Assembly: GCA_040830705.1 (NCBI GenBank)
Contig: JBFOME010000017.1
Coordinates: 62,001-126,000 of the forward strand
Reading direction: 5' to 3'
DNA: 64,000 nucleotides
Origin: Ruegeria_C sp040830705
GTDB taxonomy: Bacteria; Pseudomonadota; Alphaproteobacteria; Rhodobacterales; Rhodobacteraceae
The position numbers and the translations under genes were made by a program. The notes under the pieces are model-generated. The model ran no database searches, was not told the DNA's origin, and was given only the letters and a program-made list of their open reading frames with translations. Positions 18,597-27,683 of this stretch are shown piece by piece; within the stretch, counting starts at the first letter, position 1, and the number at the start of each line of letters is the position of its first letter.

Positions 18597-18884
18597 ATGA
18601 TTATTGATCACCCCTTGCTGGGCCCGCGCGACAGTTCCGAGTTTGTGTATCTCGGCGACGCAGCGCTGATCGACCGACCTGACTGGCAAGTAGAGAATGC
18701 GGCAGAGGCCTTTTATGACTACGCCTATCTGCGCGGCAATCCCGCCGGAGAGCATCGGGAACTGTGGTTCCACGAAAGTGGCGACCGGTCCTGGCTGGTG
18801 GTTACGCGCAACACGGTGACCCATGAGATTTCCAAGGTCGAACTGGCCCGTGACGTGGCCCGGGCGCAGGGACGATCCAAATGA
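18597..18884 (+). CDS. soxD: Sarcosine oxidase-like subunit delta lacking zinc cysteines
   Basis: A 95-residue SoxD by position, length and conserved tail (ELWFH then TRNTVTHEI). Characterised SoxD binds zinc with three cysteines and one histidine: a CPxCG motif at the N-terminus and an H-x3-C pair near residue 60. Here the N-terminal motif reads DHPLLGPRD, and the later pair reads HESGD, so all three cysteines are gone while the histidine remains. The frame is intact and overlaps soxA by 4 bp, arguing against a pseudogene. It is either a zinc-free structural variant or the mark of a paralogous complex with a different N-methyl substrate. Confidence 0.8.
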   Translation: MIIDHPLLGPRDSSEFVYLGDAALIDRPDWQVENAAEAFYDYAYLRGNPAGEHRELWFHESGDRSWLVVTRNTVTHEISKVELARDVARAQGRSK

Positions 18885-21826
18885 CCCAAGGCAACAGGCT
18901 GAGCGGCGGCCAGATCGATCGCAATACGACCCTCAGCTTCAAGTTCGACAACCGCAGCTACACCGCCCATCCCGGGGATACGCTGGCCTCGGCCCTATTG
19001 GCCAACAATGTGCGGCTGATCGGGCGGTCGTTCAAATATCACCGCCCACGCGGGTTGCTGACTGCTGGCTCTGAGGAACCCAACGGGATCGTCGAACTGC
19101 GCACGGGCAACCGTCAGGAGCCCAACACCCGCGCCACTACGATCGAGATGTTTGAAGGGCTTGAGGCGCGGTCGCAGAACCGCTGGCCCAGCCTGAAATT
19201 TGACGCTCTGGCAATCAATGACCGGTTCTCGAACTTCCTGACAGCGGGGTTCTACTACAAGACCTTCATGTGGCCCGCCGCCTTCTGGGAAAAGCTCTAT
19301 GAGCCGATGATCCGCCGCGCCGCCGGGCTGGGATCGCTGTCGATGCAGGAGGACCCGGACGAATGTGACAAGGGTTTCCGTCACTGCGATCTGCTGATCA
19401 TCGGCGCCGGGCCCGCCGGTCTGATGGCGGCGCTGACCGCCGGACGTGCCGGGGCGGATGTCATTCTGGCGGATGAGGATTTCGCCCTTGGCGGGCGGCT
19501 GAACAGCGAGAGCTTTGCCCTGAACGACGGTGCTGCCGCAGACTGGGCGGCGCAGGCCGTGGCTGAACTTTCAGCCCTTCCAAATGTCCGCCTGATGCCG
19601 CGCACTACGGTGATCGGGGCCTTCGATCACGGCATCTATGGCGCGGTCGAGCGGACCGGCGACCATCTGGCCTCGCTGCCCGCAGGTAAGCCGCGCCAGA
19701 TCCTCTGGCGCATCTATACCAAGCGTAGCTTGCTCTGTGCGGGCGCAACCGAACGCCCGATCGCGTTTGAAAACAACGACCGGCCCGGCATCATGCTGGC
19801 CAGCGCCTTGCGGACCTATGCCAACCGGTTTGCCACCACGGCGGCGCAGCGGGTGGCGGTCCTTACCAACAATGATGACGGGCTCCGCACCGCCGCCGAT
19901 CTGCACGCCAAAGGCGTCAAGATCGCCGCCGTGATCGATGTGCGCCCAGATGCGCCAATCAATCACGATTATGAGGTCTTGCGGGGCGCGCAGGTCAGCG
20001 ACACCAAGGGGCGGCTGGGTCTGAGCTTTGTCGAGGTAGCGCTGGCCGACGGATCGATCCGGACGCTGGAATGCGGCGCGCTGGGTGTGTCGGGCGGCTG
20101 GAACCCAAATGTGCATCTGACCTGCCATCAGCGCGGACGCCCGGTCTGGAACGACGATCTGGCCGCCTTTGTTCCAGGTACTGACCTGCCGCCGGGTCTG
20201 TCGGTTGCCGGCGCGGCCAACGGGGCGATGTCGACCCATGGTGCGCTCCGCTCCGGTGCCGAGGGCGCGATGAAGGCGCTGGATCTGAAAGGCTCCCTGC
20301 CCGATCTGCCCGCTGCCGAGGATGCGCCCGCATCACAAACACCGTTCTGGTATGTGCAGGGCTGTTCCCGCGCCTGGCTTGATCAGCAGAATGACGTGAC
20401 GGTCAAGGATGTGAAGCTCAGCCATCAGGAAGGCTTCCGCTCGGTCGAGCATCTGAAACGCTACACCACGCTCGGCATGGCGACCGATCAGGGCAAGACC
20501 TCGAACATGGGTGGTCTGGCGATCATGGCCGAGCTTGCGGGCAAGTCCATTCCCGAAACCGGCACCACCATTTTCCGCCCACCCTATACCCCCGTTCCGA
20601 TCGCCACCTTCGCGGGCCGGATGAAGGGTAAGGAGTTTCATCCAACCCGGCTGACGCCCTCGCACCACTGGGCCAAGGAGCGGGGCGCGGTGTTTGTCGA
20701 GGCTGGCAACTGGCTGCGTGCGCAGTGGTTCCCGCTGCCGGGTGAAACGCATTGGCGCGAGTCGGTGGATCGCGAAGTGCGCCAGACCCGCGCCTCGGTC
20801 GGGGTGTGCGACTGTACCACGCTGGGCAAGATCGATGTGCAGGGCAGCGACGCAGCTGCCTTCCTGAACCGGATCTACTGCAATGGCTTCGCCAAGCTGG
20901 CCGTTGGCAAGACTCGCTATGGTCTGATGCTGCGCGAAGATGGCATGGTGATGGATGACGGTACGGCGGCACGGCTGGGCGAGGATCACTTCGTCGTCAC
21001 CACCACCACCGCAAACGCCGTAAGTGTTTATCGCCACATGGAATTTGTCCGGCAATGCCCGTTCCCGGACATGGATGTGCAACTGATCTCAACCACCGAG
21101 GCCTGGGCGCAATATGCCATCGCCGGACCCAATTCACGCAAGCTGCTGCAAAAGATCGTCGATCCGGAATTCGACATCTCGAACGAAGGCTTCCCCTTCA
21201 TGGCCTGCGCCAACATCACGGTCTGCTGCGGGTTGCGGGCAAGGCTGTTCCGGATTTCCTTCTCGGGCGAGTTGGCCTTCGAGATCGCTGTGCCGTCACG
21301 CTACGGCGATGCGCTGATGCGCCGCCTGATGACGGAGGGTGAAGAATTCCACGTCGTTCCTTATGGCACAGAGGCCCTAGGCGTCATGCGGATCGAGAAG
21401 GGTCACGCGGCGGGCAACGAGTTGAACGGAACCACAACCGCGCTGAATCTTGGTATGGGCCGTATGGTGTCGAAGAAGAAAGACAGCATTGGTTCTGTCC
21501 TGTCTGAACGCGAAGGCCTGAATGAACCCGGCGCGCTGATGATGGTGGGCATCAAGCCATTGAACCAAGAAGACAAAATCACCGCGGGCGGTCACCTGAT
21601 GGAGGCTAGCGGTCCAGTCGATGCAGCGCATGATCAGGGCTATGTTACGTCGGCAGCCTTCTCGCCGACATTGGAGTGTCATATCGGTCTGGGGTTCCTG
21701 AAAAATGGTGGCGCACGCCAAGGTGAGAAGATGCGCCTTGTATCGCCCCTGACCGATGTGACCATCGATGTCGAGATCGTTTCTGCCCATTTTGTCGACC
21801 CCGAGGGAGAACGGCTTCGTGCATGA
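18881..21826 (+). CDS. soxA: Sarcosine oxidase-like subunit alpha
   Basis: A 981-residue SoxA. The N-terminal ferredoxin-like domain (about 15-100) contains HPGDTLASALLANNV and RSFKYHRPRGLL. An NAD-binding domain starts near residue 170 (DLLIIGAGPAGLMAALTAG), and from about 585 to the end there is a GcvT-type folate-binding domain (FHPTRLTPSHHW; later GTEALGVMRIEKGH). In known complexes SoxA holds NAD and the tetrahydrofolate that accepts the methylene group from SoxB. Length and order are normal, so the complex should be functional despite the odd SoxD. Its end overlaps the soxG start. Confidence 0.9.
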   Translation: MTQGNRLSGGQIDRNTTLSFKFDNRSYTAHPGDTLASALLANNVRLIGRSFKYHRPRGLLTAGSEEPNGIVELRTGNRQEPNTRATTIEMFEGLEARSQNRWPSLKFDALAINDRFSNFLTAGFYYKTFMWPAAFWEKLYEPMIRRAAGLGSLSMQEDPDECDKGFRHCDLLIIGAGPAGLMAALTAGRAGADVILADEDFALGGRLNSESFALNDGAAADWAAQAVAELSALPNVRLMPRTTVIGAFDHGIYGAVERTGDHLASLPAGKPRQILWRIYTKRSLLCAGATERPIAFENNDRPGIMLASALRTYANRFATTAAQRVAVLTNNDDGLRTAADLHAKGVKIAAVIDVRPDAPINHDYEVLRGAQVSDTKGRLGLSFVEVALADGSIRTLECGALGVSGGWNPNVHLTCHQRGRPVWNDDLAAFVPGTDLPPGLSVAGAANGAMSTHGALRSGAEGAMKALDLKGSLPDLPAAEDAPASQTPFWYVQGCSRAWLDQQNDVTVKDVKLSHQEGFRSVEHLKRYTTLGMATDQGKTSNMGGLAIMAELAGKSIPETGTTIFRPPYTPVPIATFAGRMKGKEFHPTRLTPSHHWAKERGAVFVEAGNWLRAQWFPLPGETHWRESVDREVRQTRASVGVCDCTTLGKIDVQGSDAAAFLNRIYCNGFAKLAVGKTRYGLMLREDGMVMDDGTAARLGEDHFVVTTTTANAVSVYRHMEFVRQCPFPDMDVQLISTTEAWAQYAIAGPNSRKLLQKIVDPEFDISNEGFPFMACANITVCCGLRARLFRISFSGELAFEIAVPSRYGDALMRRLMTEGEEFHVVPYGTEALGVMRIEKGHAAGNELNGTTTALNLGMGRMVSKKKDSIGSVLSEREGLNEPGALMMVGIKPLNQEDKITAGGHLMEASGPVDAAHDQGYVTSAAFSPTLECHIGLGFLKNGGARQGEKMRLVSPLTDVTIDVEIVSAHFVDPEGERLRA

Positions 21827-22379
21827 TCTAGTCGCAATCACCGCTTTGGGCGGAACAGACCCGCAGGTAGACAGCGTTGGCACCGTCACATGTAGTGAAG
21901 TACCCGGTGTCGCATTGGCTTCGGTCGCGGTACGTCTCGGAAAAGAGCAAGAGGCTACAGCCGCGCTGGCAGAATTGACTGGGGCCCCTGCCCCCGGTGT
22001 CGGTCGTTTCGAGAGTAAGCAGATCGCATCAATATGGATTGGACCAGATCAATGGCTGGTTGAGGCACCTTTCGAAACTCACGAAAATCTGGCGGATCAG
22101 GCGAAGGCAGCGACAGGAAACGCGGCTTCGGTATCGGAACAAACTGACGCGTGGGCCCGGTTCGATTTGATCGGCTCGGGCGTTCTTGCGGTGCTGGAAC
22201 TGCTCTGCCCACTGGACACACGCAGGATGGTCGAAGGCGATGTAGCGCGCACGTCGATCCATCATCTTGGATGTTTCATTCTTTGTCGGGCGAGCGAGCA
22301 GTTCAGTGTGTATGGCCCAAGATCCTCGGCCGGGTCATTGCACCATGCGATTGTGACGGCGATGAAATCTGCGCTTTAG
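21819..22379 (+). CDS. soxG: Sarcosine oxidase-like subunit gamma
   Basis: A 186-residue SoxG, distantly GcvT-like. GTG at 21819 is preferred because it overlaps the soxA stop by 8 bp and gives the expected start MHDLVAITALGG; the longer frame reads back into soxA. Recognisable segments are SVAVRLGKEQ, WIGPDQWLVEAP and the C-terminal CSLDTRRM-like CPLDTRRMVEGDVARTSIHH. It is the smallest and least conserved of the catalytic-complex subunits. Last gene of the sox set. No serine hydroxymethyltransferase or formyl-THF deformylase gene accompanies it, although these often do. Confidence 0.82.
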   Translation: MHDLVAITALGGTDPQVDSVGTVTCSEVPGVALASVAVRLGKEQEATAALAELTGAPAPGVGRFESKQIASIWIGPDQWLVEAPFETHENLADQAKAATGNAASVSEQTDAWARFDLIGSGVLAVLELLCPLDTRRMVEGDVARTSIHHLGCFILCRASEQFSVYGPRSSAGSLHHAIVTAMKSAL

Positions 22380-22546
22380 CCCGGGGGCTACAAGATTGAC
22401 TCAAAAAGACGATGCCGAAGCGGCGGCAACATTGCGCGGCGATCCCATCATGGCAGAGATGGGTTGTGCTGACGCAGACCTGCCGCATCGAAAAAAAGGT
22501 CTTTCATAGGCCCTGGGCGCAATGGGCCAACAATGTCCAAAAGTCG

Positions 22547-23542
22547 TCAGTTAACACGCGCGCCGCTATCATCGAAATAGTACAAGCGTTCGGGCGAATA
22601 TCCGAACCGAACCGTTTCACCCTGATTGATGGCATGCTGACCAAATAGTCGCGCAGTGATTTGAGTATTCTTCACCCTGGCAATGACGTTGGTGTCGCCA
22701 CCCAGATGCTCGACATGCTGAACCGCCGCAGCCAATGCACCGTCTTCGGACAAGCGTAGGTCTTCCGGGCGCACGCCCAGTGTCCGCTCATCACCGTCAC
22801 TGACATATCCCGCAGGCATGAAGTTCATTGCCGGAGAGCCCAGAAACCCAGCGACAAATTGATTGGCGGGGTTGTTGTAGAGTTCCATCGGGCTGCCGAT
22901 CTGTTCCACCCTGCCATCGCGTAGGACAACAATCTTGTCAGCCAGTGTCATCGCCTCGGTCTGATCATGGGTGACATAGATCATCGACGCGGCCAGCGTG
23001 TCATGCAGGTTGGCGATTTCCAACCTCGTGTTCATGCGCAAAGCGGCATCGAGGTTGGACAGCGGCTCGTCAAAGAGAAACAGCTTCGGCTCACGTACGA
23101 TCGCGCGCCCGATGGCGACCCGCTGGCGTTGCCCGCCCGATAGTTCTGACGGGTAGCGGTCCAGATAGTCTTCGAGGTTGAGCATCTTGCTCGCTTTGGC
23201 AACGCGTTCCTCGATGACCCCCCTGCCCTGCTTTTCTTGTTTCAGGGCGAGCGACATGTTCTTGCGGACATTCAGATGCGGGTAAAGCGCGTAGGATTGA
23301 AACACCATTGCGATGCCGCGCTTGGACGGTGGCGTCATGTTGACCAGATCACCACCGATCCGCACCTCGCCCGAGGTCGCATCCTCCAGCCCGGCAATGA
23401 CCCGCAGCAGCGTGGATTTCCCGCAGCCCGAGGGGCCGACAAAAACGACAAACTCGCCGTCTTCCACCTCGATGTTGATATCCTTGAGCACATGAACATC
23501 GCCAAATGACTTGTTCACATTGGTCAGCGTCAAAGCAGTCAT
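22547..23542 (-). CDS. ugpC: Sugar ABC transporter ATP-binding protein (UgpC/MalK type)
   Basis: A 331-residue CUT1-class ATPase. Walker A GPSGCGKST, signature LSGGQRQR, Walker B LFLFDEPLSNLDA and switch VTHDQTEAM are all canonical, and the C-terminal TOBE/regulatory domain (about 235-331, including GVRPEDLRL) is present. It energises the importer formed by the two permeases upstream. It is the last gene of the minus-strand amino-sugar transport operon. Its start overlaps the oxidoreductase stop by 4 bp. Confidence 0.9.
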   Translation of the reverse strand: MTALTLTNVNKSFGDVHVLKDINIEVEDGEFVVFVGPSGCGKSTLLRVIAGLEDATSGEVRIGGDLVNMTPPSKRGIAMVFQSYALYPHLNVRKNMSLALKQEKQGRGVIEERVAKASKMLNLEDYLDRYPSELSGGQRQRVAIGRAIVREPKLFLFDEPLSNLDAALRMNTRLEIANLHDTLAASMIYVTHDQTEAMTLADKIVVLRDGRVEQIGSPMELYNNPANQFVAGFLGSPAMNFMPAGYVSDGDERTLGVRPEDLRLSEDGALAAAVQHVEHLGGDTNVIARVKNTQITARLFGQHAINQGETVRFGYSPERLYYFDDSGARVN

Positions 23543-24570
23543 TGGTGCGGCTCCTTCAATGAAACGGGCTGACCGCTGCGGATGCTTTCATCGGCGGCCA
23601 GGCAAATGGCAAGGGATTGCACGGCGTCAGTCATATGCCGTGTCAGGTCGATATCTTCGGTGATCGCACGGATCATATAGGCCTGCTCGGCATCGCAGAG
23701 TTCCTGATGGCCGGGCTCGTCAGGCATCTCAATGGTGACGTCGCCGTCCGGCCGATGCACCAGGATACCGCCGACCTTGGTATGCCCGTCGATATCCGCC
23801 GAGGCGCCTTTGTTGCCATCGGTGATCGAGACCGAACCATTGGGGGACACGATGTCTTTCACAAAAAACGCGGTCTCCGACATCATCGGTCCCCACCCGG
23901 CCTCGTACCAGCCGACAGAGCCATCCTCGAACACCACCTGAAACTGGCCGTAATTATACATGTCTTCGGCGATCTCGTCGGACAGGCGTAGACCCATGCC
24001 ATGCACCCGGACCGGAACGGCATCGGTGATCTGGCACATCACATCGACATAATGCACACCGCAATCGACGATGGGCGAGGTCGTCTGCATCAGCGCCTTG
24101 TGGGTCTCCCACTCGGCGCCCGAGGATTGCTGGTTCAGGTTCAGGCGAAAGACGTAAGGCCCGCCCAGATTTCGCGCCTCGGCGATCAGGCGCATCCACG
24201 AGGGGTGATGACGCAGGATGTAACCCACGACGAGCTTGCGGCCTGTTTCCTGCGCCTTGGCAACGACACGGCGTGCATCCTCGACACTCGTTGCAAGCGG
24301 CTTTTCGACAAAGATATGCGCACCCGCCTCCATCGCGGCGCAGGCATAGTCGGCGTGGCTGTCCGAATAGGTCGCGATCACCACGAGGTCGGGCTTGGCC
24401 TCCATCCCCTCTTCAAAGGTTGAAAATCGCTGATAACCCCTCAGAGCACCGGGCAACGAAACCGGTGATCGATTGACCAGCCCGACGATTTCTGACCCCG
24501 GATTGTGATGATGGGCCAGCGCATGAGACAGCCCCATATTCCCCAGACCTGCAACAAGAACCCGGATCAT
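23539..24570 (-). CDS. Gfo/Idh/MocA-family oxidoreductase
   Basis: A 343-residue NAD(P)-dependent sugar oxidoreductase. ATG at 24570 is chosen because it starts the Rossmann motif (MIRVLVAGLGNMGLSHALAH) and overlaps the permease stop by 4 bp; the longer frame is shadow sequence of the permease gene. The conserved EKP motif appears as HIFVEKPLA near residue 95, and the catalytic-domain segment PIVDCGVHYVDVMCQ carries the usual Asp/His pair. Members oxidise or reduce sugars or sugar lactones. Its position inside an importer operon with murQ suggests it processes the imported amino sugar or a derivative. The substrate is not known. Confidence 0.82.
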   Translation of the reverse strand: MIRVLVAGLGNMGLSHALAHHHNPGSEIVGLVNRSPVSLPGALRGYQRFSTFEEGMEAKPDLVVIATYSDSHADYACAAMEAGAHIFVEKPLATSVEDARRVVAKAQETGRKLVVGYILRHHPSWMRLIAEARNLGGPYVFRLNLNQQSSGAEWETHKALMQTTSPIVDCGVHYVDVMCQITDAVPVRVHGMGLRLSDEIAEDMYNYGQFQVVFEDGSVGWYEAGWGPMMSETAFFVKDIVSPNGSVSITDGNKGASADIDGHTKVGGILVHRPDGDVTIEMPDEPGHQELCDAEQAYMIRAITEDIDLTRHMTDAVQSLAICLAADESIRSGQPVSLKEPHQ

Positions 24571-25406
24571 TTGACCGCTCCTGACGTGAGGCCGCGGATC
24601 AGTTGTCGCGAGAAGATGACATAAAGGATCAACACCGGCAGGATCGCCATGGATAGCGCCGACAGGACCGCGTTCCAGTCGGTCACGAACTGACCGATAA
24701 AGACCTGCGAGCCAAGCGTGAGCGTCTTGGTTTCCTCGGCAGGCGCAAGGATCAGCGGGAACCACAGATCGTTCCAGATCGGGATCATATTGAACACCGC
24801 AACCGTCGCCATTGCAGGTCGCACCAGAGGCAGCACAAGCCGGAAGAAGATCGCATATTCGCTCAATCCATCCACCCGCGCGGCGTTTTTCAGATCGTCC
24901 GAGACCTGCCGCATGAACTCGCTGAGGATGAAGACCGCCAGCGGCAGGCCCTGCGCCGTATAGACGAGGATCAGCGCCCAAAGCGTGTTCACCAGCCCGC
25001 TTGCCACCATCATCTCAAGGATCGCAACCGTGCCGATCCGGATCGGGATCATAATGCCCAAAGCCAGATAGAGCCCCATCAGCGTGTTGCCCTTGAACCG
25101 GTACTCGGCCAGCGCAAAGGCCGCCATGGCACCAAACAGCAGCACAAAGAACAGCGAGGCCACCGTGACGATGAGCGAGTTCTGGAAGTAGAGAAAGAAG
25201 TCGCCCTGCTTCATTACCGTCTGGTACCCGATCATCGAGAAGGTCTCGGCATCCGGCAGCGCCAGCGGTTCGCGAAAGATCGCCTTGCGGTCCTTGAAGC
25301 TGTTGATCAGGATCACAAAGACCGGAAACAGCGCGATCAGGGTATAGAGGGTCAACGCGCCGTGCATGGCCAGCGTGTTGAACGGGTTCTTGCGTGCCTT
25401 GTTCAT
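24567..25406 (-). CDS. Sugar ABC transporter permease (MalG type)
   Basis: A 279-residue inner-membrane permease with about six hydrophobic segments, beginning MHGALTLYTLIALFPVFVIL. The ATPase-docking EAA loop reads NAARVDGLSEYAIFFRLVLP. By similarity to MalG it is one half of the heterodimeric channel of a CUT1 carbohydrate importer. It is coupled to the oxidoreductase gene by a 4-bp overlap and separated from the second permease by 10 bp. Confidence 0.88.
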   Translation of the reverse strand: MNKARKNPFNTLAMHGALTLYTLIALFPVFVILINSFKDRKAIFREPLALPDAETFSMIGYQTVMKQGDFFLYFQNSLIVTVASLFFVLLFGAMAAFALAEYRFKGNTLMGLYLALGIMIPIRIGTVAILEMMVASGLVNTLWALILVYTAQGLPLAVFILSEFMRQVSDDLKNAARVDGLSEYAIFFRLVLPLVRPAMATVAVFNMIPIWNDLWFPLILAPAEETKTLTLGSQVFIGQFVTDWNAVLSALSMAILPVLILYVIFSRQLIRGLTSGAVK

Positions 25407-25416
25407 GTCTGACCCC

Positions 25417-26331
25417 TCACATCTGATACCGGCGCATCCGGGTCTGGATGCCGAACAGGTAGATACAGACGCCGATCAGGATGATCGCAAACATGCCGCT
25501 TGCAATGGCAGAGCCCATATGCGGATCACCCAATTGCAGTTGGAAACCGAAGAAGGTGCGGTACAGGAAGGTGCCCAGAATATCTGTCGAAAAATCAGGC
25601 CCGGCTAGCGCGCCTTGCGAGGCGTAGATCAGGTCGAAAGCGTTGAAATTACCAACAAATGTCAGGATCGAGATGATCCCGATCGAGGGCAGAATCAAGG
25701 GCAGCTTGATCTTCCAGAAGGCCGATATGCCGGTGATGCCATCAACCTCGCCCGCCTCCAGAATTTCCTCGGGAATGGACAGAAGGGCCGCGTAGATCAG
25801 CATCATCGGGATGCCGACAAACTGCCAGACCGAGATCAGCGCAAGCGTGGTCAGCGCGTATTCTTCCTTGCCCAGCCAGGGCTGGAACAGGGATTTCAGC
25901 CCGACAAAATCCAGCATCGAGGGCGCGATGCCCCAGATCGGCGACAGGATCAGTTTCCAGGCAAAGCCCACGATCACAAAGGACAGGATCGTCGGAATAA
26001 AAATGGCGGATCGGTAAAGCGCGGCAAAGCGCAGACGCGGATGGCTTAGGATCGCAGCCAAGGCAACACCGATCGGATTTTGCACCAGCATATGGACGAT
26101 GAAGAACCAGAAGTTATTTCCAAGCGCGTTCCAGAATTGCTCGGACCAGATCGGGTCGAAGAACAGGGTCCGGAAATTATCGAGGCCAACAAAGATCCGC
26201 GTCTGGTCAACTTCGCTGTAAAGCGCCAGGCGCAGCGTGTTGAACAGCGGAAAGATCATGATGGCGGTGTAGACCAGCACGGCGGGTGCCAGGAACACAG
26301 CGATGTGCCAGCGAATACGAGCGCGTTGCAT
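25417..26331 (-). CDS. Sugar ABC transporter permease (MalF type)
   Basis: A 304-residue permease with an N-terminal span (IAVFLAPAVLVYTAIMIFPL) and about five more, ending FGIQTRMRRYQM. Its docking loop reads LEAGEVDGITGISAFWKIKLP, the typical MalF-like EAA sequence. It pairs with the MalG-type permease encoded next. The preceding 62-bp gap contains two stem-loops and separates it from the binding-protein gene. Confidence 0.88.
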   Translation of the reverse strand: MQRARIRWHIAVFLAPAVLVYTAIMIFPLFNTLRLALYSEVDQTRIFVGLDNFRTLFFDPIWSEQFWNALGNNFWFFIVHMLVQNPIGVALAAILSHPRLRFAALYRSAIFIPTILSFVIVGFAWKLILSPIWGIAPSMLDFVGLKSLFQPWLGKEEYALTTLALISVWQFVGIPMMLIYAALLSIPEEILEAGEVDGITGISAFWKIKLPLILPSIGIISILTFVGNFNAFDLIYASQGALAGPDFSTDILGTFLYRTFFGFQLQLGDPHMGSAIASGMFAIILIGVCIYLFGIQTRMRRYQM

Positions 26332-26348
26332 TGGAAATCTCCTGAGGG

Positions 26349-26374
26349 GTCCGGGCAGTCAGCGCCGCCCGGAC
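26349..26374 (-). other. Stem-loop between binding-protein and permease genes
   Basis: GTCCGGGC (26349-26356) and its exact complement GCCCGGAC (26367-26374) enclose a 10-base loop. No U-run follows on the minus strand. The position after the binding-protein gene is typical of hairpins that stabilise that message while lowering permease expression. A second small hairpin overlaps the stop codon just upstream in the transcript. Confidence 0.55.
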
Positions 26375-26379
26375 AGAGC

Positions 26380-26398
26380 AGTAAAGGGAGGGTTTACT
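26380..26398 (-). other. Small hairpin overlapping the binding-protein stop codon
   Basis: AGTAAA (26380-26385) and TTTACT (26393-26398) pair around a 7-base loop and include the TAA stop of the binding-protein gene (26394-26396). It may add to the stronger stem-loop next to it in limiting decay or read-through. Confidence 0.35.
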
Positions 26399-27647
26399 GA
26401 TGTGGTGCGTACCAGCTTGCCAGGCCGTCCTGCAGCTCGGCACCTAGGTCTTCGGGGCTGGAGGCCCCCTTGATGGCCGCAACCGAGGCACCCCAGGTCT
26501 CGTTTTCCAGATTGGGCGTGCCACGGGACAGGATCTGATAGGTCGAGCGGATCGTGCTCTCACACTCGCCGCGCCAACCGACAATTTCTTTGGCCAACGG
26601 ATCATCCAGCTCAACCGGCTCGTTCGACAGCGGGAAGAAACCGGGCAGTGCATTGCCGAAGATCGACGCAAATTCCGGGCTGCCGACCCAAGCGAGGAAC
26701 GCTTTTGCGGCTTCAGGATTTTCGGTCGCTGCGTTCATGCCGATACCAATATCGGTATGATCAGAGATATAGCAGGTATCACCCGCATTCTGCACCGGTG
26801 GTTTGAAAGCGCCCATCTCGAAATCTGCCTGGCTGTTAAAGCCGGAGATTTCCCAGGACCCCGCCGGATAGATCGCTGCGCGACCCAGCGTGAACAGGTT
26901 CTGGCTGTCAGGATAGGTCTGCGCCTCGTACCCGTCGCCAAGATAGTCCGCCCATTTCGCAAGCGTCGCATAAGGGGCCACCCATTGTGGGTCGGTCAGC
27001 TTCTGCTCGCCGGCAATCAAAGCAAGGCGCCCTTCTTCGCCCTTCCAATAGTTCGGGCCGATATTGTTGTAACCCATCGTGGCCGCTTCCCACTGGTCAT
27101 TAGTGCCCATAGCCATTGGGATGTAGTTGCCGTCTTCCTTGAACTTATCCAACGCGGCAAAGAACTCTGCCTCGGTTGTCGGAACTTCGACCCCGACTTC
27201 GGCAAAAGCGTCTTTGTTGTAGATGAACCCGTGTATCACCGAGGCCATCGGCACGCAGAAGCTGGCCGAGCCATCGTCCGTCTGCCACGCGGATTTCGCC
27301 ACGTCAGAGAAGTTCCCCATCGCCTCCATTTCGTTGAGGTCGGTCAGGTGCCCGGCCTCAAACAGTGCCAGAGAAGCATCAAAGGGGCGGCAGGTGATCA
27401 GATCTCCGGCAGAACCCGCGTCCAGTTTCGAGTTCAGAACCGCATTGTATTCAGCAGGGGCAGAGGGTGTGAAGTTGACCTTGATGCCGGGGTGTTTGGC
27501 CTCGAAGGCCGGAATGATCTGCTCCTGCCACAGCACCAGATCGTCATTGCGCCAGCTTTCGATGGTTATGGTGACATCCTCTGCCATGGCGCTGGTGGCA
27601 GTGAGCGCCGTGCTCAGCATTGCCAACTTTACAAAGTTGCGTTTCAT
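26394..27647 (-). CDS. Extracellular (periplasmic) sugar-binding protein of ABC transporter
   Basis: A 417-residue CUT1-class solute-binding protein. A Sec signal peptide (MKRNFVKLAMLSTALTATSA, cleaved after MA) is followed by VTITIESWRNDDLVLWQEQI, the usual start of the mature fold, and by family segments such as FTLGRAAIYPAGSW and FLAWVGSPEFASIFG. It would bind the imported saccharide in the periplasm. Linkage to murQ, nagA and an amino-sugar deaminase suggests GlcNAc, MurNAc or an oligosaccharide containing them; this comes from context only. Confidence 0.88.
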   Translation of the reverse strand: MKRNFVKLAMLSTALTATSAMAEDVTITIESWRNDDLVLWQEQIIPAFEAKHPGIKVNFTPSAPAEYNAVLNSKLDAGSAGDLITCRPFDASLALFEAGHLTDLNEMEAMGNFSDVAKSAWQTDDGSASFCVPMASVIHGFIYNKDAFAEVGVEVPTTEAEFFAALDKFKEDGNYIPMAMGTNDQWEAATMGYNNIGPNYWKGEEGRLALIAGEQKLTDPQWVAPYATLAKWADYLGDGYEAQTYPDSQNLFTLGRAAIYPAGSWEISGFNSQADFEMGAFKPPVQNAGDTCYISDHTDIGIGMNAATENPEAAKAFLAWVGSPEFASIFGNALPGFFPLSNEPVELDDPLAKEIVGWRGECESTIRSTYQILSRGTPNLENETWGASVAAIKGASSPEDLGAELQDGLASWYAPHQ

Positions 27648-27683
27648 TAGTAGATCCTCCCAGTTGCAACAGGTATTCTTGTT

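Noticed and set aside
18597..18884. soxD as a decayed pseudogene
   Set aside because: The frame is intact, ends with a 4-bp overlap into soxA, and the C-terminal family motif is conserved, so it is probably a functional variant.
22380..22546. Inverted repeats after soxG (TAGCCC/GGGCTA at the stop, and CCCATC/GATGGG near 22445) as a terminator
   Set aside because: The first leaves only a 2-base loop and neither is followed by a T-run, so termination is not supported.
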